64,000 nucleotides of DNA from Janthinobacterium lividum (GCF_011601275.1 NZ_JAAOLY010000007.1:1-64000), one strand, 5' to 3'. Numbered from the stretch's first letter, positions 1 through 9,049 are shown. The notes: a model not told the origin generated them from the letters alone. Numbers and translations: made by a program.

Positions 1-155
1 CCCCGCCACCGGAGCGCGATTCACCCACCCCAGCCAGCGAAAGCCACGCCGAGGAAATCCTCGATGAAGCGCTGAAGGAAAGCTTTCCGGCCAGCGACCC
101 GATCGCCATTGCAACACCCAAACCGCCAAGCAAGCCACCTGCCGGTAGGTCGTAA
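1..155 (+). CDS. C-terminal part of a small SFPASDP-motif protein (partial)
   Basis: The reading frame starting at base 3 is open from the window edge to TAA at 153-155. It ends with the stretch LDEALKESFPASDPIAI followed by a Pro/Lys-rich tail. That motif marks a family of short uncharacterised proteobacterial proteins; no function is known. The start lies outside the window, so only about 50 residues are visible. A hairpin with a T7 run follows at about 168-200. Confidence 0.7.
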   Translation, partial: PPPERDSPTPASESHAEEILDEALKESFPASDPIAIATPKPPSKPPAGRS

Positions 156-167
156 GTCGGCGACACC

Positions 168-200
168 ACCGTCGCCAGCCCCCGCCATGGCGGTTTTTTT
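168..200 (+). terminator. Rho-independent terminator after the SFPASDP gene
   Basis: An imperfect hairpin (ACCGtCGCCA pairing with TGGCGGT) is followed directly by seven T. It lies 13 bases after the stop at 155, so it most likely ends that transcript. Confidence 0.6.
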
Positions 201-285
201 ATGCCTGCACCGCATCCAAATGGCGCTCCCGTGCGTAGATGGCTATGCCATCACCTGGTTTGTTACCACGCGGAAAGGGAAAGCC

Positions 286-510
286 ATGCGGCATTACAGC
301 AAAAAGACGGATCTCATGGACCAGCGCCTGTATCTGGCCCAGCGCATCGACCGTGCCGATGCGCGCCTGCGGCGGCTGAACGAGGCGCTGGCCGATGCGG
401 CGGCGCGCGAACGCTGTGCACGCTGGATTACCGCCTGGGCCGTGGCGGCGGGTGCCGACGCCCCGCGCGGCATGAAACTGCGCATCCGCGGCGAATTTAT
501 TTTGCTTTAG
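286..510 (+). CDS. small hypothetical protein, 74 aa
   Basis: Short reading frame MRHYSKKTDLMDQRL... ending at TAG 508-510. A purine-rich AAAGGGAAAG sits just ahead of the ATG at 286. An internal ATG at 316 (MDQRLYLAQRID) is an alternative start. The middle is Arg/Ala-rich and predicted helical (residues about 15-45), without a signal peptide or membrane segment. I do not recognise the family. It lies between the SFPASDP gene and the terminator shared with the cyd operon. Confidence 0.45.
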   Translation: MRHYSKKTDLMDQRLYLAQRIDRADARLRRLNEALADAAARERCARWITAWAVAAGADAPRGMKLRIRGEFILL

Positions 511-513
511 TAA

Positions 514-550
514 GCAAAAAGCCCCGCCGGGCATTGCGCCGGGCGGGGCT
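514..550 (-). terminator. Rho-independent terminator of the cyd operon
   Basis: AGCCCCGCC (520-528) pairs with GGCGGGGCT (542-550). Read on the minus strand, the hairpin is followed by TTTTTGC. It lies 28 bases beyond the cydX stop, so it closes the cydDCABX transcript. On the plus strand there is no T run, although the stem could also slow transcription of the small gene ending at 510. Confidence 0.75.
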
Positions 551-577
551 GTTCAGTCCGTACTGCGGCCAGTTGAA

Positions 578-694
578 CTAGTCGCGGTACTGCTCGGGCG
601 TCGTGTCGCCATCGGCGATTTCATACCACATCGCATTGAGCACGGCGAAGGTCGCCGCCAGCGGAAGACCCAGTATCCAGGCGAAATACCACAT
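578..694 (-). CDS. cydX: cytochrome bd oxidase small subunit CydX
   Basis: A 38-residue single-span membrane protein beginning MWYFAWILGLPLAATFAVLN and containing the conserved AMWYE. CydX stabilises the haem-containing CydAB complex in the inner membrane. The start at 694 is chosen because AAAGGA lies 8 bases ahead of it and the family begins at MWY; a longer open frame upstream is not conserved. The gene follows cydB by 22 bases as the last gene of the operon. Confidence 0.92.
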   Translation of the reverse strand: MWYFAWILGLPLAATFAVLNAMWYEIADGDTTPEQYRD

Positions 695-716
695 AGTTAA
701 TTCCTTTCGTAAATTC

Positions 717-1871
717 TTAGTAGGCGTGACCGCTGTCGTCTTCGATGGCTTTGCCGTCAACCTTACCCCACAACACTTTATATACCCACGTCGTGTAGGC
801 CACGATGAGGGGAATAAAGATGGCCGTGACGACCAGCATGATGAACAGGGTCATGTGGCTGGACGAGGAATCCCACACCGTCAGGCTGGCGCGCGGATCG
901 ATCGACGATGGCAGGATGAACGGGAACATGGCCGCGCCCACGCTGAGGATGATGCCGGCGATGCTGGCCGCGCTGGCCAGCAAGGCGGGCACTTCGCGGC
1001 GCGCGCGCAGCAAGGCGAACGCCAGCAAGGGGCCCAGCAAGCCCAGCGCAGGGGCGATCCAGGTCCACGGATGGGCGGCAAAGTTGAGGAACCAGGCCCC
1101 TACGTGCACTTGCGCCATTTTCAGCATCGGGTTCGACGGACCGTCGACGATGACGGCGCTGGTGACGCGGTAGCCATCGACCCACAGCCACAGGGACACG
1201 CCGGCCAGTGCATACAGCACGACGGTGGCGAGCGCCGCCACGCTGCCGTAGCGGCGCGAACGTTCAGCGACAAGGCCATCCGTCTTCACTTGCAGCCAGG
1301 TGGCGCCGTGCATCACCAGCATGGCCACCGAGACGAGGCCGCACAGCAGCGCGAACGGGTTGAGCAGCGCAAAGAAGCTGCCGTCATAGAAGATGTGCAT
1401 GTCCGCCGAAAAACGGAACGGCACGCCTTGCAGCACGTTGCCGATCGCCACGCCGCAGATCAGGGCAGGCACGAAGCCGCCCACGAACAGGGCAGCATCC
1501 CAGCGGGCGCGCCAGCGGGGATCTTCGCGCTTGCTGCGGAACTTGAACGCCACGGGACGCACGATCAGCGCCACGAGGATGACGAACATGGCCAGATAAA
1601 AGCCCGAGAACGAGACGGCGTACAGCTGCGGCCAGGCGGCAAAGATGGCGCCGCCGCCGAGGATCAGCCACACCTGGTTGCCTTCCCACACGGGACCGAT
1701 GCTGTTGATGATGACGCGGCGCTCGAGGTCAGTCTTGCCGGCGAACGGCAGCAGGATGCCCGTGCCCAGGTCGAAGCCGTCCGTGATGGCAAAGCCCACC
1801 AGCAAGATGCCGATCAGCAGCCACCAGATCAGGCGCAGGGTTTCATACGAAATCATTTCATGCAAAATCAT
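717..1871 (-). CDS. cydB: cytochrome bd ubiquinol oxidase subunit II
   Basis: The 384-residue polytopic membrane subunit begins MILHEMISYETLRLIWWLLIG, the typical CydB N-terminus with the GFDLG motif (about residues 32-36) and GPVWEGNQVWLI. With CydA it forms the quinol oxidase that reduces O2 to water with high affinity and without proton pumping. It follows cydA by 13 bases in the same transcript and precedes cydX. Length matches the family. Confidence 0.97.
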   Translation of the reverse strand: MILHEMISYETLRLIWWLLIGILLVGFAITDGFDLGTGILLPFAGKTDLERRVIINSIGPVWEGNQVWLILGGGAIFAAWPQLYAVSFSGFYLAMFVILVALIVRPVAFKFRSKREDPRWRARWDAALFVGGFVPALICGVAIGNVLQGVPFRFSADMHIFYDGSFFALLNPFALLCGLVSVAMLVMHGATWLQVKTDGLVAERSRRYGSVAALATVVLYALAGVSLWLWVDGYRVTSAVIVDGPSNPMLKMAQVHVGAWFLNFAAHPWTWIAPALGLLGPLLAFALLRARREVPALLASAASIAGIILSVGAAMFPFILPSSIDPRASLTVWDSSSSHMTLFIMLVVTAIFIPLIVAYTTWVYKVLWGKVDGKAIEDDSGHAY

Positions 1872-1884
1872 GGTCTGCTCCTCC

Positions 1885-3462
1885 TCAGGCGCGTTGAGTA
1901 TGAATGGCTGCGGCCGCTGGCACGGGGGCCGGCGCCTTCTCTTCCGGCCCCTTGCGGATGGCCTTGAGCATGAGCTTCATTTCGATAATCAACAGCACGG
2001 TGTAGATGGCGGCAAAGCCGGCGATGGTAATCAAGAGGGTCGAAGCGCCCAGGTTCGAGACGGCCACGGCAGTTGGCAGCACGCCTTCGATCACCCACGG
2101 CTGGCGACCTACTTCGGCCACGATCCAGCCCGCTTCAATGGCCACCCACGGCAGCGGGATGGCGAACACGGCCAGTTTCAGCAGCCAGCGGTGCTTGTCC
2201 AGCGTACGGCGCGTCGACAAGATGAAGAAGGTGCCAGTCAGCAAGATAAAGAACATGCCCAGGCCCACCATCACGCGGAAGGACCAGAACAATGGCCCCA
2301 CGGGCGGCACGGTATCGAGCGCTGCCTTGCGGATCTGCTCGGGCGTGGCCTGGCGCGGGTCGTCGACATAGCGCTTCAGCAGCAAGGCATAGCCCATGGA
2401 CTGGCCTTTCGATTCGAACATGTCCTTCGCGTCTTGCGGCACGGGACTGCCCGGCGCCACGCTGCGGATGGTTTGCAGCGCGTCATACGCCTTGATGCCA
2501 TCCTTGATCAGCAGTTCGCCACGGTCGACCAGTTGCTCGATGCCGGGGATTTCCGTCGACAGCGAACGCGTGCCGATCAAGCCCATCACCATCGGGATGT
2601 GCACGGCGTAGTGCGTCTCGCGCGCTTTCGCGTCGGGGAAGCCGAAGGCCGTGAAGGCGGCCGGGGCCGGCTCCGTCGTCCACATGGCTTCGATGGCGGC
2701 CAGCTTCATCTTTTGATGTTCGGACGACAGGTAGCCGCTTTCGTCACCGAGCACCACCACCGACAGCGAGGCGGCCAGGCCGAACGAGGCGGCCACCGTC
2801 ATCGAACGCTTGGCCAGTTGCACGTGGCGGCCCTTCAGCAGATACCAGGCGGAAATACCCAGCACGAACACGGCCGCGGCCGTATAGCCGGCCGACACCG
2901 TGTGCACGAATTTCGCCTGCGCCACGGGGTTCGTCAGCACGGCGCCGAAATCCGTCACTTCCATGCGCATCGTTTGCGGATTGAAGGCCGCGCCGACGGG
3001 ATTTTGCATCCAGCCGTTGGCGATCAAAATCCACAGGGCCGAGAAGTTCGAACCGATGGCCACCAGCCAGGTCGTGACCAGGTGGCCCCGCTTCGACAGC
3101 TTGTCCCAGCCGAAGAAGAACAGGCCGACGAAGGTCGCTTCCAGGAAGAAGGCCATCAAGCCCTCGATGGCCAGCGGCGCGCCGAAAATGTCGCCCACAT
3201 AATGGCTGTAATAGCTCCAGTTCATGCCGAACTGGAATTCCATGACGATGCCCGTCGCCACGCCCATGGCGAAGTTGATGCCGAACAAGACACCCCAGAA
3301 CTTGGTCATGTCGCGCCAGATGGGGCGGTTCGTCATCACGTAAACCGTCTCCATGATGGCGAGGATCACTGACAGGCCGATCGTCAGGGGAACGAATATA
3401 AAGTGGTATAGAGCTGTCAGCGCGAACTGCAGTCTGGATAAAACGACAATATCGAAGTCCAT
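1885..3462 (-). CDS. cydA: cytochrome bd ubiquinol oxidase subunit I
   Basis: The 525-residue haem-bearing subunit. Haem ligands are present: H20 in ALYHF (b595) and H187 in FVHTVSAG (b558), with conserved acidic residues E100 and E108 in the proton path. A long quinol-binding Q-loop region and the motif GWIVAEVGRQPW follow. The length matches the E. coli-type (long Q-loop) family. AAGGAAATCAT precedes the ATG at 3462. A 114-base gap to cydC suggests a possible secondary promoter, but I see no clear one. Confidence 0.97.
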   Translation of the reverse strand: MDFDIVVLSRLQFALTALYHFIFVPLTIGLSVILAIMETVYVMTNRPIWRDMTKFWGVLFGINFAMGVATGIVMEFQFGMNWSYYSHYVGDIFGAPLAIEGLMAFFLEATFVGLFFFGWDKLSKRGHLVTTWLVAIGSNFSALWILIANGWMQNPVGAAFNPQTMRMEVTDFGAVLTNPVAQAKFVHTVSAGYTAAAVFVLGISAWYLLKGRHVQLAKRSMTVAASFGLAASLSVVVLGDESGYLSSEHQKMKLAAIEAMWTTEPAPAAFTAFGFPDAKARETHYAVHIPMVMGLIGTRSLSTEIPGIEQLVDRGELLIKDGIKAYDALQTIRSVAPGSPVPQDAKDMFESKGQSMGYALLLKRYVDDPRQATPEQIRKAALDTVPPVGPLFWSFRVMVGLGMFFILLTGTFFILSTRRTLDKHRWLLKLAVFAIPLPWVAIEAGWIVAEVGRQPWVIEGVLPTAVAVSNLGASTLLITIAGFAAIYTVLLIIEMKLMLKAIRKGPEEKAPAPVPAAAAIHTQRA

Positions 3463-3576
3463 ATGATTTCCTTGGTGTTTCCCTACTGTGTGTAAACTTG
3501 GTATCTATCTGATGCGATTCGATTGGTTCCGCCGCCCTCACGCTGGCGTACGGACCGCCTGTGTCTCCGTTCCGTT

Positions 3577-5259
3577 TTAGTCTCCGCGCAAGCCCGCCAG
3601 GGCAGTCTCGAAGGCTGGTGTGCCACGGCGCGCGTCACCCACGATGCGACCATCGCGCAGGCTGAGCAGCCGGTCCGCCAGCGCCGCTTCGCGCCGCAAG
3701 TGGGTTGCGATCAGCAAGCTGCGCCCTTCGCTGCGCGCGCGCAGGCGCTGCAGGACGTCGGTCGCCGTCTGCGCATTCAGCGCTTCCGTCGCTTCGTCCA
3801 GCAGCCACAAGGTCGATTCATGCAGGAACAGCCGCGCCAGCGCCAGGCGCCGCGCCTGGCCGCCCGACAAGCCCAGGCCGCCCTCGCCCAGCATGGTGTC
3901 CAGGCCGCTCGCAAACGCACGCACTTCCTCGTCCAGGCCGGCCGACTGCAGCGCCGCCCACAGTTGCGCATCGCTGGCGGACGGGGCGGCCAGGCGCAGG
4001 TTGTCGCGCAAGCTGTCCTGGAACAATTCCGTCTTCTGCGTAAACAGGCAGGCGCGCGACGCGCTCACCGTGCCCGACAGTGGCGCCAGTTCGCGCGCGG
4101 CGATGGCCAGCAGCGTGGACTTGCCCGCGCCGCTGGGGCCGATCAACGCGACGCGCTCGCCGGCCGCGATGTGCAGAGAAATATCATGCAAGATGGCGGC
4201 ATGGCTGCCCGCGTGCGCGGCGCTGACGTGCTCCAGGCGCAAGCCTGGTGCGGCATCAAAAGGCGGCGCGCATACATCTTCGCAATCCAGGCGCGGCGCC
4301 AGACGCCGTACGGCCAGCAGCATGCGCCCCGCTTCCAGCGCGCCGCGGCGCAGTCCCGCAAACGGTTCCACGGCCGTCAGGGCGATCAGCAAGGCCAGGG
4401 CCGCCAGCGGCAAACTCATCGTTTGCTGTTGCACCAGCGCGGCCACGGCCAGCAACACGCCAGCCAGGGTCGCACTGCCGGCCACGCCATACGCGGCGCC
4501 GGCCGCCGTTTCCAGACGCAGCAAAGCAAAATCGGCTTGCGCCAGCGAGCGGTCGATCTGCCCCAGCGCCGCACATTGGGCGTCGATGCGGCCCGCCATC
4601 ACGAGATCTGTCTGGCCTGCCACCAGATCGATGGTGCCGGAACGCAGTTTTTCGATGGCGCGCGAGCGCACGATGGCGGGACGGCGGGCGCGGCGCGCCA
4701 CGATCCAGCCGATGCCGCCACCGGCGGCCAGCAGCCATGCGGCCAGGCCCAGGCCCAGCTGCCACTGCATCACGCCCAGCGCCACGCTGGCCAGCAAGGC
4801 CGCGCACAGGGCCGTGAAGGCAGGCACGAGCAGGCGCAAGTACAGCGATTCAAGCGCGTCGATATCGGACGTCAGGCGGAACAGCAGCTTGGCGGGCTGG
4901 CGCAACAAGCGGCTGGCCGCTCCCGGGCGCGACCAGCCGCGGAACAGCCGCACGCGGATGCTGGCCAGCGCGGCGAACGTGGCGTCGTGCGTGACGAGCC
5001 GCTCCGCATAGCGCGAACCCGTGCGGCCGATGGCCAGCAGGCGGATGCCGGCCGACGGACCGAACACGTCGAACACGATGGCCGTCGAAGCATGCAAGCC
5101 GGCAATCGACGTGGCCGTGATAAACCAGCCGGACAAGCCCAGCAAGGCCATGCCGGCCACCGCTGTCAGGGCCGCCAGCATGGCGCCGCCGATCAGCTTG
5201 CCGGGCTGGGCCAGCAGCAATTGGCGCAGGACGGGGTTCGATATGAGTGAAGTTCTCAT
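3577..5259 (-). CDS. cydC: thiol/haem-linked ABC exporter CydC
   Basis: A 560-residue half-transporter: six membrane spans (about residues 10-310) followed by an ATPase domain with Walker A GPSGAGKST, signature LSGGQARRLALARL and Walker B LWLLDEATEAL. CydDC exports cysteine/glutathione to the periplasm and is needed for assembly of cytochrome bd. Its ATG overlaps the cydD stop as ATGA (5256-5259), which indicates translational coupling. Assignment as CydC rather than CydD follows gene order (second) and the divergent C-terminal half. Confidence 0.93.
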   Translation of the reverse strand: MRTSLISNPVLRQLLLAQPGKLIGGAMLAALTAVAGMALLGLSGWFITATSIAGLHASTAIVFDVFGPSAGIRLLAIGRTGSRYAERLVTHDATFAALASIRVRLFRGWSRPGAASRLLRQPAKLLFRLTSDIDALESLYLRLLVPAFTALCAALLASVALGVMQWQLGLGLAAWLLAAGGGIGWIVARRARRPAIVRSRAIEKLRSGTIDLVAGQTDLVMAGRIDAQCAALGQIDRSLAQADFALLRLETAAGAAYGVAGSATLAGVLLAVAALVQQQTMSLPLAALALLIALTAVEPFAGLRRGALEAGRMLLAVRRLAPRLDCEDVCAPPFDAAPGLRLEHVSAAHAGSHAAILHDISLHIAAGERVALIGPSGAGKSTLLAIAARELAPLSGTVSASRACLFTQKTELFQDSLRDNLRLAAPSASDAQLWAALQSAGLDEEVRAFASGLDTMLGEGGLGLSGGQARRLALARLFLHESTLWLLDEATEALNAQTATDVLQRLRARSEGRSLLIATHLRREAALADRLLSLRDGRIVGDARRGTPAFETALAGLRGD

Positions 5260-6944
5260 GCGCGCAACTCCTCTGCCTGCGTCGGTGCAGCGACCTGCAC
5301 GGTGCGCTGCAGGCGGCCGGCCAGCACGGGGTCGTGCGTGGCGACGATCATCGTCTTGCCTTTCGCCAATGCCAGCAGGGCGTCCGTCACGCGCGCCGCC
5401 GTTTCGCTGTCCAGGTGGGCCGTCGGTTCATCGACCAGCAGCAAATCCGCATGCGGATGCAGGGCCACGCGGGCCAGAGCCAGGCGCACGGCTTCGCCGC
5501 CGGACAAGCCTTGGCCGCCATCGCTGAGCATGACGGCCGGCTGGGCCTGCGCCACCTTGGCCAGGTCGGCCAGGTGCAGCGCCTGCGTCACTTGCGCGGT
5601 GTTCGCACCCACGCGGCCCAGGGTCACGTTCTGGCTGACGGACGCGGCAAACACGTGCGGACGCTGGCCCATCCAGGCCATGCGCTGGCGCAAGGTATTG
5701 ACGGTGCGTTCGTTCAAGCGCACGCCGCCGATGCGGATGTCTCCGCCGCTGGCGGGCAGCAAGCCGGCCAGCAGGGAAAGCAAGGTGGTCTTGCCGGCGC
5801 CGCTGGCACCGAGCAGGGCCACGTGCTCGCCCGCGCTCACCTTCAGGTCGAAGCCGTCGAACACAGGCGCTTCGCAAGGATGAGCAAAGCGCAATTGCTG
5901 GAGTTCCACGGCGGGCGCCGCAGCCACAGCCATGGCGGCGGCGGAGACGGCCGCCACTTCCACGCCAAAGCCAGGTAGCGGCACGCCATAGGCCGCCAGG
6001 TCGTGCAAACCGGCCAGGCCCGCTTCGCCGGCAGCCTTGTCGTGCCAGACGGCGGCCAGTTCGCGCAGGGGCTCGAAGAACGCAGGCGCCAGCAGCAGGA
6101 TGAACATGCCCTGCCCCAGGCTCAGCTCCCTGCCCCAGGTACCGAAATTGATGCTGCCCAGTAAGGAAAAACCGATGAAGGCGGCCACCATGGCTACACC
6201 CAGCGCGGAAAACAGTTCCAGCACGGCGGACGACAAAAAGGCGATGCGCAACACCACCATCGTGCGCCGACGCACGGATTGCGAGGAGGCATCGAGCCGT
6301 TCGGCCGTGGCGTCGACGGCGTCGAGCGCGCGCAAGGTAGCCAGGCCGCGCAGGCGGTCCAGCAGAAAGGCATTCATGCCGCCCATTTCCACCATCTGCG
6401 CGCGGCTGGCCGCCTGCGCGCCCATGCCGACGAGGGCCATGAAGACGGGAATCAGGGGCGCGGCGATGAGCAGGATCAAGGCCGCGATCCACGACAGCGG
6501 CGCCACCACGGCGAGGATCACGAGCGGCACGAGCATGACTTTCCAGCGCGCGGGCTTGTAGCGCACCAGGTACGGCACGATGGCTTCGGCCTGCTCGGCG
6601 ATGACGCTGGCCGCCTGGCCCGACTGGGCGCGCTGGCGGTCCAGCGGCGAACGGCGCGCCAGCGCTTGCGCCACCTGCGCGCGCAAGGTGGACAGGTGCG
6701 CGCGCGCCGCCGCATACATGCGCCGCGCGCCCCATGCTTCGCAACCGGCGCGCAGCACGCCCAGCAACAACACGCCAGCGGCCGGCAACAGGACGGCGCG
6801 CCAGCCGGCGCCGTCGAGCATGGCTTGCACGGCCCAGGCCAGCAAGGCCGCTTGCGGCAGCCACAACAAGGCGGCGCCCCCTTGCGCCAGGCTGGCGGCG
6901 CGGGGAAGAATAAAGCGGGGCAAGGACAAGGGTGTGGTCGGCAT
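5256..6944 (-). CDS. cydD: thiol/haem-linked ABC exporter CydD
   Basis: A 562-residue half-transporter with membrane domain (about residues 15-300; motif LIPVFMALVGMGAQ is typical of CydD) and ATPase domain with Walker A GASGAGKTT, signature LSGGEAVRLALARV and Walker B LLLVDEPTAHLD. It is the first gene of the operon cydD-cydC-cydA-cydB-cydX and pairs with CydC as a heterodimeric thiol exporter. The region upstream (6945-7062) is AT-rich, is shared with a divergent regulator and holds an FNR-like site. Confidence 0.93.
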   Translation of the reverse strand: MPTTPLSLPRFILPRAASLAQGGAALLWLPQAALLAWAVQAMLDGAGWRAVLLPAAGVLLLGVLRAGCEAWGARRMYAAARAHLSTLRAQVAQALARRSPLDRQRAQSGQAASVIAEQAEAIVPYLVRYKPARWKVMLVPLVILAVVAPLSWIAALILLIAAPLIPVFMALVGMGAQAASRAQMVEMGGMNAFLLDRLRGLATLRALDAVDATAERLDASSQSVRRRTMVVLRIAFLSSAVLELFSALGVAMVAAFIGFSLLGSINFGTWGRELSLGQGMFILLLAPAFFEPLRELAAVWHDKAAGEAGLAGLHDLAAYGVPLPGFGVEVAAVSAAAMAVAAAPAVELQQLRFAHPCEAPVFDGFDLKVSAGEHVALLGASGAGKTTLLSLLAGLLPASGGDIRIGGVRLNERTVNTLRQRMAWMGQRPHVFAASVSQNVTLGRVGANTAQVTQALHLADLAKVAQAQPAVMLSDGGQGLSGGEAVRLALARVALHPHADLLLVDEPTAHLDSETAARVTDALLALAKGKTMIVATHDPVLAGRLQRTVQVAAPTQAEELRA

Positions 6945-6967
6945 CTTCTATACTTCTTGAGTTTTCA

Positions 6968-6984
6968 GAATTTTCTGTAAATTC
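6968..6984. promoter_or_regulatory. inverted repeat between cydD and the divergent regulator
   Basis: GAATTT (6968-6973) and AAATTC (6979-6984) form perfect arms around TCTGT. The repeat lies 24-40 bases ahead of the cydD start and within the only spacer shared with the GbsR/MarR-type gene. Such placement suits an operator for that regulator, but binding is inferred. Confidence 0.4.
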
Positions 6985-7009
6985 GATATTTTGTATAATA
7001 CTGCGAAAC

Positions 7010-7023
7010 ATGACATATATCAA
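7010..7023 (-). promoter_or_regulatory. FNR/Anr-like box upstream of cydD
   Basis: On the minus strand the sequence reads TTGATATATGTCAT. The first half is a perfect TTGAT half-site; the second (GTCAT) matches ATCAA imperfectly. FNR/Anr activates cyd operons under low oxygen in many proteobacteria. The site is 66-79 bases before the cydD ATG, a distance that allows class II activation with a TSS near 6975. Confidence 0.45.
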
Positions 7024-7062
7024 TTGACCCCATCAGTATGGCGTGAAAAAATTCAGATAATT

Positions 7063-7635
7063 ATGAAAACTCAACATATCCAAATGACGCCGCTGATCCT
7101 GACCTTCGTCAGCCATTTCGGCGAGATGGGCAGCCGCTGGGGCTTTAACCGAACGGTGGGACAAGTCTACGCCTTGTTATTTGTCGCGGAGCACCCTTTG
7201 CACGCGGATGAAATCGCGGAGCACCTGAGTTTTTCGCGCTCGAACGTGAGCATCGGCTTGAAGGAATTGCAGGGCTGGGGCTTGATACGCCAGTCGCGCA
7301 TCCCCGGCGACCGGCGCGAGTATTTCTCCTCGCTGGGTGACGTATGGCAAATCTTCCGCGTCGTGGCCGCCGAACGTCGCCGCCGTGAAGTGGCGCCTAC
7401 CCTGACGGTGCTGCGCGAATCGCTGCTGGCACCGGCCACGGAACCCGTCGATCAATATGCGCAGGAGCGCATGCGCGAAATGTATGAACTGGTCGACCTG
7501 GCCAACACCTGGTTCGACGATTTGCAGCGCCTGTCGCCCGAATCGATGGCGCAACTGATGAAAATGGGCGCCAAGGTACAAAAACTGCTCAATGCCAAGG
7601 ATCGCCTGTTTGGCGTCAGCAACAACAGCGACTGA
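7063..7635 (+). CDS. GbsR/MarR-family transcriptional regulator
   Basis: A 190-residue winged-helix protein starting MKTQHIQMTPLILTFVSHFG; the helix-turn-helix lies at about residues 40-95 (ADEIAEHLSFSRSNVSIGLKELQ, wing with GDRREYFS). This matches the GbsR-like branch of MarR regulators. The 7063 start is preferred over the longer frame from 6991, which would run through the likely promoter. It is divergent from cydDCABX, so it is the likely local regulator of that operon; the signal it senses is unknown. Confidence 0.8.
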   Translation: MKTQHIQMTPLILTFVSHFGEMGSRWGFNRTVGQVYALLFVAEHPLHADEIAEHLSFSRSNVSIGLKELQGWGLIRQSRIPGDRREYFSSLGDVWQIFRVVAAERRRREVAPTLTVLRESLLAPATEPVDQYAQERMREMYELVDLANTWFDDLQRLSPESMAQLMKMGAKVQKLLNAKDRLFGVSNNSD

Positions 7636-7933
7636 AGTCCCCCCTCCCCCCGAAGCCGAGACGCCGCCTGCACAAGCTGGCGCGCCTTGTCACGCCGTTT
7701 CTTGACGTCATGTTGGCTATCGCTAGCACAGCCATGCATAGCCGTATGCGATGTTGTCAACCAAACCAATAGAATTATTAAAATTGTATTAATTTATATC
7801 AAGAGTAAGCTTTCATTTGCGTACTTGCTACGCGCAGGAAATAACTAAAAACGGGCAATGGGATGACTTCCCCGGCATGCAGGGACGCGTCCCAACACGA
7901 TGAAGCGACTGTCTCAAGCACAAGGGGATTTTC
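7636..7933. other. intergenic region before the PEP-CTERM gene
   Basis: The 298 bases after the GbsR-type gene include an AT-rich stretch near 7765-7810 (AATAGAATTATTAAAATTG...), which could hold the promoter of the PEP-CTERM gene. I see no convincing hairpin terminator or RNA gene. Confidence 0.3.
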
Positions 7934-8500
7934 ATGAAAAGCGTAAAGAGCATTGCCATCAAGGCATCCATGCTGGCCGCAATGGCCGTACTGGCAAGTG
8001 CGGCGCAAGCCGCCACCTGGGTCGATGTCGGGCCGGCCAGCGGTTTCGTCATTGCCGGCAGCACCGTCACCTATTCGCCATCGCCGGCACTGCAGGTGAA
8101 ATATTATGACGATAATCTCGTGCCACAGAGCCCCCCGGACATCCAGGGTTATATCAACGGCGTGTTCGGCACCAGCCTGGGCGCCGCCGTCTCGTATTGC
8201 GACAACGCCACCTCGGGCTGCACTGCCGGCACCACGGCAGGCTTGAGCGGCGGCGTCAACTCCTATACGAGCGCGGCCGCCTATGACTTCCTGGCCATCC
8301 ACTTCGGCCAGGGCGAACTGGTATTCCACTGGGCCGCTCCCGTGGCTGCCGGCACCACCTTCACGGTGGCGGGCCTGCCCAAGGACCTGAGCAATTACCG
8401 GGCCTTCATTTCCGCCGTGCCGGAACCTGAAACCTACGCCATGCTGCTCGCCGGTCTGGGCCTGCTGGGCTTCCTGGCACGCCGCCGCCAGGGAAAGTAA
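7934..8500 (+). CDS. PEP-CTERM sorting-domain protein
   Basis: A 188-residue secreted protein. It has an N-terminal signal peptide (cut expected after AAQA, about residue 26), a Gly/Ala/Ser-rich central region, and a C-terminal PEP-CTERM signal: VPEPETYAML, a hydrophobic helix (LLAGLGLLGFLA) and a terminal RRR. PEP-CTERM proteins are processed by an exosortase and often belong to exopolysaccharide-producing bacteria. AAGGGG precedes the ATG. The exosortase itself is not in the window. The substrate or role of the mature part is unknown. Confidence 0.88.
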   Translation: MKSVKSIAIKASMLAAMAVLASAAQAATWVDVGPASGFVIAGSTVTYSPSPALQVKYYDDNLVPQSPPDIQGYINGVFGTSLGAAVSYCDNATSGCTAGTTAGLSGGVNSYTSAAAYDFLAIHFGQGELVFHWAAPVAAGTTFTVAGLPKDLSNYRAFISAVPEPETYAMLLAGLGLLGFLARRRQGK

Positions 8501-8660
8501 GCGTCATCTGCGGCGGCGGCGCACCAGCGTCCGCTGCCGCCCTCAACTCTAGCAGCCTGTTTACACCGCGCTTGCGGCGCAAGAGCCGCTTTTTACACCA
8601 TCTTTAGACTCCCCTCGCTATGCTCGACGGCATCCACTGCTGAACGACGAGGGAGTACTC

Positions 8661-8840
8661 ATGCATGAACTACCGTTTCAACCACGCGCGCGCAGCGTGA
8701 TCCGCCAGCACCTGCCCGTACGGGAAAGGCTGCGCCTGGCCCGGCTGGCCAGCAAGAAAATCGGTTCGGTATTGTCTGCGCTGCTGTGCGCAGCGCCGCT
8801 GTTGTATTTACTGAGCGTGGCGCTGTTTGCGCAGCCGTGA
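8661..8840 (+). CDS. small membrane protein, 59 aa, hypothetical
   Basis: ATG at 8661 follows GAGGGAGTACTC, a good ribosome binding site. The product begins MHELPFQPRARSVIRQH with many Arg/Lys residues, followed by one hydrophobic segment (VLSALLCAAPLLYLLSVALF, residues about 37-56) and ends FAQP. The positive-inside pattern predicts an N-in single-span membrane protein. I do not recognise a family. It stands alone between the PEP-CTERM gene and the tRNA genes. Confidence 0.5.
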   Translation: MHELPFQPRARSVIRQHLPVRERLRLARLASKKIGSVLSALLCAAPLLYLLSVALFAQP

Positions 8841-8921
8841 CACGGCCTGCAGGCGAACAATAGAGAGAAATGAAGAGTGATGGCAATGCGACAGGCTGTC
8901 GCATGCATGACCAGCATGAGC

Positions 8922-8997
8922 TGGTCCGCCCAGAGGGAATCGAACCCCCATTCACGGTTTAGAAGACCGTTGTCCTATCCGTTGAACGATGGGCGGA
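8922..8997 (-). tRNA. tRNA-Arg (anticodon UCU)
   Basis: The minus strand folds as a full cloverleaf: acceptor TCCGCCC pairing with GGGCGGA, anticodon stem CGGTC/GACCG-type with loop centred on TCT, T-arm GGTTCGATTCC, and an encoded CCA at 8922-8924. It decodes AGA/AGG arginine codons, which are rare in this GC-rich genome. Confidence 0.95.
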
Positions 8998-9049
8998 AAG
9001 GTGCAGCATTTTAATCCATGCGCGCCGGCAATGAAATGCCTGCGCGGAA

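Noticed and set aside
603-1967. Long plus-strand frame over cydB and cydX (454 codons)
   Set aside because: The minus-strand cydB and cydX are clearly conserved. The plus-strand frame has no domain and has shadow composition.
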